A stretch of 55,952 nt of DNA from a virus, in IMG/VR virus record IMGVR_UViG_3300013099_000023, positions 1 through 55,952 of that record; one strand, given 5' to 3'. Below, piece by piece: positions 7,415 to 15,750 of this stretch. The stretch's first letter is position 1. Each line of letters opens with the position of its first letter. A program made the position numbers and the translations under genes. The notes under the pieces are model-generated. The model was not told the origin of the DNA, made no database searches, and saw nothing but the letters and a program-made list of their open reading frames with translations.

Positions 7415-8852
7415 TACTCATGCCTCCTAAATTATCAGTGATACCTGTGTCTATACGTTCATTCTCATTTCTAGAGTTCTCAATTTGTTTTGTTATGTCT
7501 ACTTCTTTAATAATTAATTTGCTATGGAAAAAGTGAAACCCAATACCTGCTTCACCTGTTCTACCACCTCTTCTTGAATCCTTAATACTTAAGCCGTAAA
7601 AACCGCAATCTTCTAAATCCCAAGCTTCCTCTTCAGCCTTCTTTTTATCTCGTAGGCCCCAAAAAGCTATCACGTCCCCATAACGAGCTATCCTATCTGA
7701 ATCTGCCACATCTCCTGATCTATTTAACTGTACAGCTGCTAAAAAAGGTATGTTAAGTATACCTGCTAAATCTTTTAATTTAGAAGTTACATCTCCAAGT
7801 ATTTGATGCTCTTTCCTACCTTTTTCTGTACTTGCTGAATCAGGCTCTTTGATGTAGTCAAATACTCCGAGGACTATGTTTTCTTTTAAGTGGTATTTTT
7901 TAAACAAAGCTGATATTTTTTCCACAGTATATCCAGGCATATAAAAATGAAATAGCTTACTCTTTTTTAATAAAGTTGCTGCATTAATAATTCTTTCATA
8001 AATGGTCTTATCTTTTTTAAAGCCACCATGTTTAATTACTCGTTCATCCACACCACTAATTATAGCTATAACCCTATCTCTCCACTCTTTAAATGTCATC
8101 TCAGTATCTATATAAAGTATTGGGTCACCTTGATGTACTGAAACATAAGAAGCTATATTGGTAAGTAAAGTACTCTTACCCATCTTCTTTCTAGCTGCTA
8201 CTATTGTTAAGGTGCCCGCCACTAAACCATCAATCGCTTTATCCAAAACAGGGTAGCCTGTCGAAAGTCCCATAAGTTCTACTTTATTATCTTGAATACT
8301 CTTAAGGTAGTCATCTAAACCATCAGCTACATGTGTAGGTTCTTCTATAGACAAACTAGATGCAGATAAAGAAAGTATATCCGATTGAACCTTACTTAGT
8401 AAGTCGCTACTGGGTGTGGAGCTGAAAGAACTTGCGTTTTCGAATACCATATTGGTATTATTTAGTAAATCATTATATAACTTGTACTTTGTACTGTCGT
8501 CTACTAACTTATCTAAGTAAAGGTCAAAATTTAAACTGGAAACTTCAACATTTTTTAAAGCTTCCACATAATCCTTAGTAAATATAGCACCTTTCCCTAA
8601 GTCTTTTGCTGCTGATAATAATAAAGGCGTGTCAAAAGATCTTACGCCTGCTTCATGTAAAGTTTTCATAAGAAAAAATATAACTTTAGAATCTTCAGAT
8701 AAAAAGTCATCTTGTGAAACTTTACTTAAAAGTGTATAAAAATGATCTTCACTTTGTATAGCTTTAGATATGATAGAACGTTCATTACTATAGTCACAAA
8801 ACCTATAGGTACCTTCTAAATCATTATGAGTTTCGTTGTTGGTATAATTCAT
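7392..8852 (-). CDS. dnaB: DnaB-type replicative helicase
   Basis: The start chosen is ATG 8852, preceded by AAGGG; the frame extends to a TTG at 8888 with no better signal. The 486-residue protein has a DnaB-like N-terminal helical domain (about 20-145) and a RecA-like ATPase domain: Walker A AARKKMGKST at about 219-228, the LYIDTEMT strand with catalytic Glu, Walker B-like GVFDYIKE, and the DNA-contact loop LAAVQLNRSGD. SIKDSRRGGRTGEAG resembles the arginine-finger region. The P-loop has Lys-Lys where many DnaB proteins have Pro-Ser or Pro-Gly. It unwinds DNA at the phage fork with the adjacent primase and SSB. Confidence 0.92.
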   Translation of the reverse strand: MNYTNNETHNDLEGTYRFCDYSNERSIISKAIQSEDHFYTLLSKVSQDDFLSEDSKVIFFLMKTLHEAGVRSFDTPLLLSAAKDLGKGAIFTKDYVEALKNVEVSSLNFDLYLDKLVDDSTKYKLYNDLLNNTNMVFENASSFSSTPSSDLLSKVQSDILSLSASSLSIEEPTHVADGLDDYLKSIQDNKVELMGLSTGYPVLDKAIDGLVAGTLTIVAARKKMGKSTLLTNIASYVSVHQGDPILYIDTEMTFKEWRDRVIAIISGVDERVIKHGGFKKDKTIYERIINAATLLKKSKLFHFYMPGYTVEKISALFKKYHLKENIVLGVFDYIKEPDSASTEKGRKEHQILGDVTSKLKDLAGILNIPFLAAVQLNRSGDVADSDRIARYGDVIAFWGLRDKKKAEEEAWDLEDCGFYGLSIKDSRRGGRTGEAGIGFHFFHSKLIIKEVDITKQIENSRNENERIDTGITDNLGGMSNAADKLI

Positions 8853-9276
8853 TTTCCCTTCTTGTAAGTTCTCTTTTAAAGCTAGCAATTAGTTCTGAAA
8901 TAGTTTTATCTATACCTTCTAACAACAAGATCTCATCTTGTAGAATTTCTATATTATTTCTAATTTCTATAAGCTCAGGTTTATTATGTATAACATAAAA
9001 TCTTAAATCTTTTTTAGTTTTAAACCTTTTTAAATCCTCATCTGTAGTTAGCTCTATAATTTTTAATTCTAAATTTCTAGTATTCCTAGTAAGAAACATC
9101 TTTGTCTCATTAAATTTAGTCTTAAAATATATTAAGTATTGAGACAAAGCAATTATATATTGACTTACTTGTTGAGAATTAGTCTGTCCTAAAGTTCTAG
9201 AATCATAAGCAAATATCTCATCTATAAGTCCTGGATCTGGTGAAGCTTTTCTAAAAGAAACTAAACCTGCTTCCAT
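8824..9276 (-). CDS. Coiled-coil protein, candidate helicase or recombination accessory
   Basis: A 150-residue mostly helical protein with long heptad-like segments (about 40-150, for example IIALSQYLIYFKTKFNETK and ELIASFKRELTRRENEL). It has a strong GAGGAGGTG site and overlaps the gene before it by one base (TAATG) and the helicase by 29 bases. Size, charge and coiled-coil content, together with its place immediately upstream of the helicase and downstream of recA, fit a recombination mediator of UvsY type or a helicase loader. No sequence motif proves this. Function unassigned. Confidence 0.72.
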   Translation of the reverse strand: MEAGLVSFRKASPDPGLIDEIFAYDSRTLGQTNSQQVSQYIIALSQYLIYFKTKFNETKMFLTRNTRNLELKIIELTTDEDLKRFKTKKDLRFYVIHNKPELIEIRNNIEILQDEILLLEGIDKTISELIASFKRELTRRENELYQQRNS

Positions 9277-9506
9277 TAAGACACCTCCTCATCTACACCT
9301 TTCTGTTCTTCTTTTACATAACAACCTGTACAAAAATAATCTGTTTCGTACTCTTTAGTTTCATTATTAAAAAAATTATACCAATCTGTCTTCATACCTA
9401 ACTGCTTACACTCTAAAGATAGATCACAATACTTAGAGTCGCCATGAAAAGTTCCATCTTTTAAAGGTATAAAGTCTTGACAACTTTTAATTAATATATC
9501 ACTCAC
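9276..9506 (-). CDS. Small Cys-containing hypothetical protein
   Basis: A 76-residue protein started by GTG 9506, with GAGG seven bases upstream. Cysteines at KSCQDF, KYCDLSLECKQ and FCTGCYVKEE could form one zinc site. The end is acidic. It overlaps the Vsr-like gene by eight bases and the coiled-coil gene by one. Function unknown. Confidence 0.62.
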   Translation of the reverse strand: MSDILIKSCQDFIPLKDGTFHGDSKYCDLSLECKQLGMKTDWYNFFNNETKEYETDYFCTGCYVKEEQKGVDEEVS

Positions 9507-9843
9507 TCATAGCCTCATATATTCTATTCAGAATTAATTGTTCAGTTATAGTATCTTTTTTATCATAAAAACGAACTAAAGTCAAGTTATTTTCTTCACA
9601 GTATTCTATTTTTAAATTATCCCTTCTTCTCTGAGCATAGAAATCCTCTATCGTATTATGAAAATGGCTTACATATTTGTAATGTTGTTCCCCATCACAC
9701 TCTACAAGTACTTGCAAAGAACGTATAAAAAAATCAAAAAATAACCTTGTATTTTTATAATTAATATAATACTCTTTTTCTATTTTATCAAAACTATACA
9801 AATTTTTTAGAGCTACGTAAGTAGCATCCGCTATTTTACTCAT
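9499..9843 (-). CDS. Vsr-like PD-(D/E)XK endonuclease, probable free-standing homing nuclease
   Basis: A 114-residue protein with the Vsr/DUF559-type nuclease pattern: EKEYYINY (Glu24), FFDFFI (Asp37), the core VLVECDGEQHY (Glu48, Asp50, His54), and QRRRDNLKIEYCEENN followed by LTLVRF, which fits the second helix and last strand of this fold. It is short, like very-short-patch-repair and homing members. Its neighbour is an HNH endonuclease and both follow the twice intein-split recA, so a homing role is more likely than mismatch repair. The start ATGAGTAA overlaps the HNH stop by eight bases. Confidence 0.78.
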   Translation of the reverse strand: MSKIADATYVALKNLYSFDKIEKEYYINYKNTRLFFDFFIRSLQVLVECDGEQHYKYVSHFHNTIEDFYAQRRRDNLKIEYCEENNLTLVRFYDKKDTITEQLILNRIYEAMSE

Positions 9844-10525
9844 TTATATAACCATATTTATTATGCATTAAAGTTTGGTACCACTCTGTATGCCAATCAC
9901 GATCTTTATTTGCTCTAGAGTTACATCCTATACAAAGTGTTATTAAATTACTTGGATGGCAATTCTTTTTATTATAATCTATATGATGGATACTTAAAGC
10001 CCTACTATATACAATTTTAAAACAATACGGATTTTGACACATATTAGAGTCTCTATCTTTTATTGCTTTTTTATAAATGTTGTCTGCCCATATCAAACAA
10101 TAAGGCTCTACAGATAACCCTCCCTGCCAATTCCAATGTTCTGACCCTTTAGGACTATAAATACTTCTACATTTCGGACACCCTAATCCTTTTTTAAAAT
10201 CATCCCATCGAATACTATGGTTATGCTTATTCTTACATATATAATCTAATTTTTCACTTGACCTTACATATTTTTTAGATAGTAAAATACAACCTTTACT
10301 TTCAAAAAAATTTTTAACATAATTGTATGTTGGAGGAGCATTCCCATAGCATCTTGGACAAGCGTGTCCTTGTTGAAAATCTCCCCACCTTATACAAAAT
10401 ATGTGTCCATTTTTACATAAACATTTTAATTTTTTAGTTGAGTTAATATATTTTTTTGAAAGTAAAATAAAGCCTTGTAACTTAAGTTGCTTTTTAATGA
10501 AGCTATATTTTAATTTTTTAGGCAT
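9836..10525 (-). CDS. HNH homing endonuclease with duplicated zinc-ribbon repeats
   Basis: The start is taken as ATG 10525 (a GTG lies just before). The 229-residue protein has two similar repeats of about 43 residues at 16-60 and 77-119, each with LLSKKY, a zinc-ribbon core and a CPRC or CPKC end; the matching IRWGDF and IRWDDF show duplication. Then comes the HWNWQGGLS signature (about 130-138) and an HNH domain: CQNPYC, LSIHHIDYNKKN (His180, His181), NLITLCIGCN. The repeats probably bind DNA and the HNH domain cuts. It overlaps the end of recA by eight bases, consistent with insertion of a mobile endonuclease gene directly behind its likely target. Confidence 0.9.
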   Translation of the reverse strand: MPKKLKYSFIKKQLKLQGFILLSKKYINSTKKLKCLCKNGHIFCIRWGDFQQGHACPRCYGNAPPTYNYVKNFFESKGCILLSKKYVRSSEKLDYICKNKHNHSIRWDDFKKGLGCPKCRSIYSPKGSEHWNWQGGLSVEPYCLIWADNIYKKAIKDRDSNMCQNPYCFKIVYSRALSIHHIDYNKKNCHPSNLITLCIGCNSRANKDRDWHTEWYQTLMHNKYGYINE

Positions 10526-13500
10526 CACCCTTTACCTTCTTATCCCTTGCTTTCTGGGCATCATAATACTCTTTTAATCCTACTATCTCAATAACCTCGC
10601 CTCTTATAACTAAAAATACATCGTAGTTTTCCTTAAAAAATTCACGTAGACCTTTATCACCTTGACCTATGTTTTTATCTGCATAACTATACCACGAACC
10701 TGACTTGTTAATTATTCCTAAATCTACCGCCAATTTTATAATCTCACCTTCCATATCATAACCTACACCATAAAATAAATCTACTTCTGCTGTAGTAAAA
10801 GGTGCAGCTAGTTTATTCTTTTTTATTTCTATTTTAGTTTTATGTCCAATCACAGTACCTTGTTCATTAGTAAGTCTATTACTCTTAGCACCAACACCGC
10901 TAACTCTAAGTCTACCAGTAGAATAAAATGGTAGTGCTTCTCCTGCAGGAGTAGTTTCTGGTGAGTTATGCACTACTATGCCATTAGTGGAACTACCTAC
11001 CATATAAGTAGCATTGTCTTCTACGGTAATGTCAAACTTCCTAAGATTACGTAACTTTCTATCTGATGCCTTTTTAATACCTTTAATTCTAACATAACTA
11101 GTTTTTATTACAGGGCTGTTAGTTAAATTAAAATCTTGGTACTTATTTCTATATTCTACAGGTAATTTATAAGACATACACTCAGGGATAAACCTACATA
11201 TTGTGGAGGCTATTTTATCCGTTGCTTCAGTTTTGAACCATATGCTCCCGTCTTTAATGTTGTAGTTACATAAAAAACCAAGGTCACAAAAAGTTTCCTT
11301 AATCTCTTCTAAAGTAGTTGTGTCTCTTTTAAACCTTTTTATAGAGAGATTATATCTCCTATGACCTGTAGATAAATCTAGATGTCCATCGTCCATTATC
11401 AATAAAGCTAAGCCAAGAGCGCTGAAGTTATTTAAAAAAAACATAGTGTTCCTTTGGCCAATTTCTTTTTTGATTTTTGCAAATTCATAAGTGTAATCAC
11501 TTTCATATCTGATTTTATTTAGGGCTAAATCCCTTCTCTTTAATTTCAAACAAGGAGCTAATTTTTCTACTTTCCATTCTAAATATTCTGGATTAATACT
11601 ATCTTGTAATTTTAAGCATCCTGTATTAATAGACCTAACGTGTATTGTACTATCACAAACTAGAACTGCAGACATAAAATCTCCAAAAGAACCATTCATA
11701 GTCGCGTAATATTTTGAAACTAATAAATCGGCCTGCTTAAGCGAACCTGCAGTTGACCATCCTCTTTGAGTAAGTATTTTATGATAACTTGTACAGGTCA
11801 AACTAAACTTTCCTCCTTTATTATCTATAGCATCTGTTTGTATAGTTAAAAAATCGTTTGTATTTTCCACTTTTCCATTATCGTGCCAAGCTACTATAGG
11901 TTTTAACTCGTAAACATCTTTATTATCATTATAACTCCAAACGTTAGCTTCTATTTTATTATCCACAATATAACCTATAGGTAGACTTTTTCCGTCCTCT
12001 AACACTACTTGTGTATCATAATGAAAACAACCAAACATAACGCCGATTTTCTGTCTAATTTGATTAATAAATATAATACAAATTTGATGTTCAGCAGCTA
12101 ATGGTACATAACGTAATAAAGTTGTACTCATTAACCTAGCAAGTAAAGCAATATTAACATCACCAATCTCTTTTTCAGCCTGCACTTTAGGTATAAGCGC
12201 CGTTACACTATCTACAACAAGCAAATCTACGTTACCAGACTTCATAATCATTTCTGCTGCATCTAAATTGTCTTCTCCAGTGTATAAGTCTATCACCTCT
12301 AATTTAGCCAAGTCTACTCCCATCGATTCAAATAGTACTGGGTCAGCACTTTTTTCTGCATCAATAAACACAGCTTTCATACCTCTTGACTGAGCTTCTG
12401 CTATTATTGACATAGCTAAGGTAGTATTATGGCTAATTAAACCATTAGACAAAAAACTATGTGTTTCTGGCATCACAACATCAAACACTGGTTCTGGGTC
12501 TAATTTTTTTATAGAAGTTACTTTGGTACAAGCATAAAAATTATTCAATAAATTCAAATGTTCTAGTATTAAATTAGCACTTGAACCTTTATTTATTTTA
12601 GAAAAACTATTTATTATAATACTTAATTTTTTACTTGTTAGGTTTTGATTTCTATTTATCAAGGGTTCGACAAGGTCATACTCTAAAGTTGTAGCCTCAG
12701 AATCATTAAGTAAAACTTTTACTAGATCGTTTTGCCTAGGAAACGCCCAACTAAAAGAGGCACAAGGTTTCTCGCATTGTAATAACGTACATTTATCTAT
12801 CTTATTTTTTAAAATAAATCCTATGTTTTTAATGAACTTATTAGTATCATCTGATGATATAGTTATATGATAATAATACTTATCATAACTCTTATTTAAT
12901 TTCTTGTAAGTCTTTGACTTTATACCAAACCTATCTAACAATAGTAACTGAATCTGTTTAAGTAACTCTCTTGAAGCGCTACTTGCAGTTATACGATTTT
13001 TTCGCTCATAGCAACCATCAAGACTAAAATATGCAGACAAAAATTTTGATATAATTCTGGAAGAACTTACCCTTATAACCATAGGTACACTCTTTTCTTT
13101 AGCTAAGCTTTTACTTAATCCATACTTAGTATAAAGTAATTCTCTTAGTACTTTTGAATGCACAGCATATGAAAATGTATTATTATCCTTACTATATTTC
13201 TTTATGTTATTAAAATTAAAAAGCTTATCAACAAGACTTGAAAATAAAGATAGCATTTCAGGATCTTCATTTGTGAATAAAAATTTATTGCTGTAACCTA
13301 AACTACCTTCAGCTAATAGCATACCTAAAAAAGTAGCCTCTCCCTCTGTAACCTTATCTTCGTAAACCATTTCTGAACGGGTTTTATTTACTAGTAAATA
13401 ATCAGAAGTAGTTATATCTTTTGATTTTTTCCAAGATATAAAACCAGTATTATTATCTATAACCCTTAATTTATGATTATCTGTACATTTTATAGACAAA

Positions 13501-13946
13501 CCTGCTACAGTTTTTATATAATTTACTGGTTTTTTATTGCTCCACACAAAATGTGAAGTATTTTCCTCTAAACCTTTTTCATTCCTCAGACAACTTTTTA
13601 TCTCTTTGTTTTTATTAGTCGTAAAGGGCTTTTCGCCTTCAAGTTTAAATAATTCTTCGATTGTAACTAAACCATGTTCACTGTTTACATATGTGTCTTT
13701 AGTAACACATTTACCTCCAGATGTTGGTCCGTATATCTCATAAATCCTACCTAAAGCCACACCACCCCGTCCAAGCGCTGCATCTAGACCTATACTTCTA
13801 GTAGAGATAGTATCTATTATGAGGGGCCTTTCTGACATAGGTTTAACTACATTGCCGTACTTCTTTTCTATAGCTTTTAAAGCTATATCCATTTTAGAAA
13901 CTTTTTTCTTACCTTCTGCTTTTTTTGTTGTTGCTTTTTTAACCAT
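10518..13946 (-). CDS. recA: RecA recombinase precursor with two inteins
   Basis: The 1142-residue precursor has three extein parts: 1-79, 508-639 and 995-1142, which join to a 359-residue RecA of normal length. Extein signatures are GPTSGGK/TTLA (Walker A), FIDAEKSADP, LLVVDSVTAL (Walker B), INQIRQKIGVMFG/SPETTPAG (L2 loop) and YDMEGEI. Intein 1 (80-507) sits between the Walker A Lys and Thr; intein 2 (640-994) sits after MFG in L2. Both start with Cys and end His-Asn, followed by Thr and Ser. Before splicing the protein should lack ATPase and DNA-pairing activity. RecA drives phage recombination and repair. AAAGGAGAGG precedes the ATG, which overlaps the previous stop by eight bases. Confidence 0.96.
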   Translation of the reverse strand: MVKKATTKKAEGKKKVSKMDIALKAIEKKYGNVVKPMSERPLIIDTISTRSIGLDAALGRGGVALGRIYEIYGPTSGGKCVTKDTYVNSEHGLVTIEELFKLEGEKPFTTNKNKEIKSCLRNEKGLEENTSHFVWSNKKPVNYIKTVAGLSIKCTDNHKLRVIDNNTGFISWKKSKDITTSDYLLVNKTRSEMVYEDKVTEGEATFLGMLLAEGSLGYSNKFLFTNEDPEMLSLFSSLVDKLFNFNNIKKYSKDNNTFSYAVHSKVLRELLYTKYGLSKSLAKEKSVPMVIRVSSSRIISKFLSAYFSLDGCYERKNRITASSASRELLKQIQLLLLDRFGIKSKTYKKLNKSYDKYYYHITISSDDTNKFIKNIGFILKNKIDKCTLLQCEKPCASFSWAFPRQNDLVKVLLNDSEATTLEYDLVEPLINRNQNLTSKKLSIIINSFSKINKGSSANLILEHLNLLNNFYACTKVTSIKKLDPEPVFDVVMPETHSFLSNGLISHNTTLAMSIIAEAQSRGMKAVFIDAEKSADPVLFESMGVDLAKLEVIDLYTGEDNLDAAEMIMKSGNVDLLVVDSVTALIPKVQAEKEIGDVNIALLARLMSTTLLRYVPLAAEHQICIIFINQIRQKIGVMFGCFHYDTQVVLEDGKSLPIGYIVDNKIEANVWSYNDNKDVYELKPIVAWHDNGKVENTNDFLTIQTDAIDNKGGKFSLTCTSYHKILTQRGWSTAGSLKQADLLVSKYYATMNGSFGDFMSAVLVCDSTIHVRSINTGCLKLQDSINPEYLEWKVEKLAPCLKLKRRDLALNKIRYESDYTYEFAKIKKEIGQRNTMFFLNNFSALGLALLIMDDGHLDLSTGHRRYNLSIKRFKRDTTTLEEIKETFCDLGFLCNYNIKDGSIWFKTEATDKIASTICRFIPECMSYKLPVEYRNKYQDFNLTNSPVIKTSYVRIKGIKKASDRKLRNLRKFDITVEDNATYMVGSSTNGIVVHNSPETTPAGEALPFYSTGRLRVSGVGAKSNRLTNEQGTVIGHKTKIEIKKNKLAAPFTTAEVDLFYGVGYDMEGEIIKLAVDLGIINKSGSWYSYADKNIGQGDKGLREFFKENYDVFLVIRGEVIEIVGLKEYYDAQKARDKKVKGDA
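10965..12029 (-). mobile_element. RecA intein 2 (L2 loop) with divergent LAGLIDADG domain
   Basis: This 355-residue intein occupies residues 640-994. It begins CFHYDTQVVLEDGKSLPIGY, has block B FSLTCTSYHKILTQRG, and ends FDITVEDNATYMVG...GIVVHN before Ser of SPETTPAG. The endonuclease-like centre has FMSAVLVCDSTIH and LGLALLIMDDGHLD, the latter a good second dodecapeptide, the former degenerate. From memory the site is equivalent to the Mycobacterium leprae RecA intein site. The sequence is unlike intein 1, so the two probably arrived separately. Confidence 0.92.
12426..13709 (-). mobile_element. RecA intein 1 (P-loop) with LAGLIDADG endonuclease
   Basis: This 428-residue intein occupies precursor residues 80-507. 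Block A begins CVTKDTYVNSEHGLVTIEEL, block B is GLSIKCTDNHKLRVI with the TxxH pair, and blocks F/G are VFDVVMPETHSFLSNG and LISHN. The next extein residue is Thr. Two dodecapeptide motifs, FLGMLLAEGSLG and FLSAYFSLDGCY, both keep the acidic residue (Glu, Asp), so the homing endonuclease may be active. Removal leaves an intact GPTSGGKTT P-loop. Confidence 0.94.
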
Positions 13947-14538
13947 TCAACCCTCTCCTTTTATTTATTTCGTCTATATCAAACCCTGTACAAACATCAA
14001 CATTAGCTTTAGAAAAAATCTGAGCTTTATTTAACATAACTGTTTCATTGTACTTTACATAATTGGTATTTAGTAAACTTATAATCTTATCTGTTATCCA
14101 TTTACATTTATCTGTACCAAATATCCATATACCTGCTTCTCTATTAAGTCCTAGATCTTCTTTGTAAATAAATAATGCCTCTATTATAGTAGCAGTATCT
14201 TGCATAGCTTCTTCTAAAGAGCAGTCTAGGTACTCTCTACGTTGTTTAACAAATTTAGATATTAAAATAATATCTTTTTTTCTATTTGCTACTAGAGGAC
14301 AAGCACTACCTTTATGGAAACGATATAAAGAATAGAAGTAATTAACTAAGTCCTCTGCTTTTTTTATGACTTCTCTTTTAGGTAAGGCTATAACTTTAAA
14401 ATCCCTATATTGTAGGTAATCTTTACACAACATGTCTATTTCAGTATAGTTTACTACCTCTGTACCAAAAAGATTTGTTTCCCCTAAACTACCTAAGGAT
14501 TTATACAGACATTTTAGTATTTCTTCTAATTTATTCAT
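13939..14538 (-). CDS. Hypothetical protein between clamp and RecA
   Basis: About 199 residues, mostly helical and mixed charge, with TIIEALFIYKEDLG and GIWIFGTDKCKWITDKII as the most ordered segments. The ATG at 14538 follows the clamp stop directly; an in-frame GTG at 14547 would overlap the clamp end by eight bases, and neither has a clear ribosome binding site. No catalytic motif or family was recognised. Being between dnaN and recA, a DNA-metabolism role is plausible but only by context. Confidence 0.7.
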   Translation of the reverse strand: MNKLEEILKCLYKSLGSLGETNLFGTEVVNYTEIDMLCKDYLQYRDFKVIALPKREVIKKAEDLVNYFYSLYRFHKGSACPLVANRKKDIILISKFVKQRREYLDCSLEEAMQDTATIIEALFIYKEDLGLNREAGIWIFGTDKCKWITDKIISLLNTNYVKYNETVMLNKAQIFSKANVDVCTGFDIDEINKRRGLNG

Positions 14539-14539
14539 A

Positions 14540-15673
14540 TTAGGCACGTTTAATATTTGTTATTAAAGCCTTCTGATCTTTAAAATTAGATGAATCAAAA
14601 ATTAAGTAACCATCCTTATCTGAAAAATACATGTCCAAAATATCGTCCTGTATAGCATCTAAAGTTTGCGCAAGAAATAAGCCGTTAATGTCAATAATAA
14701 ACTCTCCATCAAAATCTATAGGAGATTCGTACTCTGCTTCAAAATAAGGTGAGCTCATACAAAGTTGTTTATTTTTTAATTCTATAGTTAAACGTTTGTT
14801 ATCATCATCATTGAGAACTCCTAAATAAGGTATAAAACAACTCAACATTACTTCTTTATCTATTACTATTTTATGTTTATAGTTATCAAATGTTGATTGG
14901 TAGTCTGGGAAAGCTGCGTCTACAATAAGGTTTGAATGTAGTACAGAATTATTTACTAAGGCTTTTATTTTTCCATCTGAAATATCAAAACTTATATCGT
15001 CAATACTAGCAGCTATTTTTCTTAAAGCTATTATGAAAGAATGTGGGACTATGTAGGAACCTTCAAATAAATTACCAGTATTTTTAGTACTGTATTCAGA
15101 AAGTTTCAAGGCATCAGTAGCTACAAAATAAATATTATCCTGTGTAAAAGAAATGTTCATTCCTTGTATAAAACTTTGTTGAGCGTTAGGGTCAATAGCA
15201 TAAAGTACTTTAGCTATAGCTAATTTTAAAACTACGGATCTTAACCTGAAGGCTTCTTTCTTAAAGGGTTCAGGAACAAAAAATTTCTGTTGAGGAAAAG
15301 TTTTTAACAGTAATTTATTTTTAGAAGTTTTACCTGTTTCAAAAGTATTTGTAAGTCTTACGCTTACATTCTTTTTTAAATTTTTAAATGTAACATCTTT
15401 TACTCCAGAAGTGCCATCCCAAAAAATAAAAGAATTAGCGAAGGAAGCTAATTTAGTAAAAGGTACACAAACAGTTCCTTGTGTTTTAACAACATTACCT
15501 GTCACCATATGAGTAGTGGCTAGCCTACCATTATTCCCTACAAAAACAATTGAGCCATCTTCAGCTATGTCTAATAAAACCTGTCCTGCTGCTTCGGGAG
15601 AATTTGGTTTTGCTACTGCACCTACTACTTTTAAAGCTTTTTGTAACTTGTCTAATCCAATTGTAAATTCCAT
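14540..15673 (-). CDS. dnaN: DNA polymerase III beta-type sliding clamp
   Basis: A 377-residue protein, the normal length for a bacterial beta clamp. It starts MEFTIGLDKLQKALKVVGAV and has the three-domain pattern: VLLDIAEDGSIVFVG in domain 1, FVATDALKLSEYSTKN in domain 2 (matching the VATDGHRLA region), and DINGLFLAQTLDAIQDD followed by YFSDKDGYLIF in domain 3. Homodimer rings hold polymerase on DNA. AAGGAGT precedes the ATG. It is the first gene after a strong promoter at 15722-15750, so it heads the replication operon. No polymerase is present in the window, so the partner lies elsewhere or is from the host. Confidence 0.93.
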   Translation of the reverse strand: MEFTIGLDKLQKALKVVGAVAKPNSPEAAGQVLLDIAEDGSIVFVGNNGRLATTHMVTGNVVKTQGTVCVPFTKLASFANSFIFWDGTSGVKDVTFKNLKKNVSVRLTNTFETGKTSKNKLLLKTFPQQKFFVPEPFKKEAFRLRSVVLKLAIAKVLYAIDPNAQQSFIQGMNISFTQDNIYFVATDALKLSEYSTKNTGNLFEGSYIVPHSFIIALRKIAASIDDISFDISDGKIKALVNNSVLHSNLIVDAAFPDYQSTFDNYKHKIVIDKEVMLSCFIPYLGVLNDDDNKRLTIELKNKQLCMSSPYFEAEYESPIDFDGEFIIDINGLFLAQTLDAIQDDILDMYFSDKDGYLIFDSSNFKDQKALITNIKRA

Positions 15674-15721
15674 AAAATACTCCTTAACTTAAAAAATTAA
15701 CATACACATTATTATTTAATA

Positions 15722-15750
15722 AAAATAACATATAATGCAATAAATGTCAA
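15722..15750 (-). promoter_or_regulatory. Sigma70-type promoter for the replication operon
   Basis: On the minus strand a perfect TTGACA (15750-15745), a 17-base spacer and TATTTT (15727-15722) lie in the gap before dnaN. The start of transcription would fall near 15715, giving a leader of about 40 bases. It is the only site in the window with a full -35 and a good -10 at ideal spacing in an intergenic gap, and it separates virion genes from replication genes. Confidence 0.7.

Noticed and set aside
8853-8888. TTG 8888 as helicase start
   Set aside because: ATG 8852 is a better codon, has AAGGG upstream and leads directly into the expected N-terminal domain.
9499-9843. Vsr mismatch-repair enzyme as the function
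   Set aside because: The fold fits but there is no DNA cytosine methylase nearby and the neighbours are homing elements, so homing is more likely.
5333-15673. Missing polymerase gene hidden in small frames
   Set aside because: No polymerase motifs were found on either strand; all space is used by other genes.
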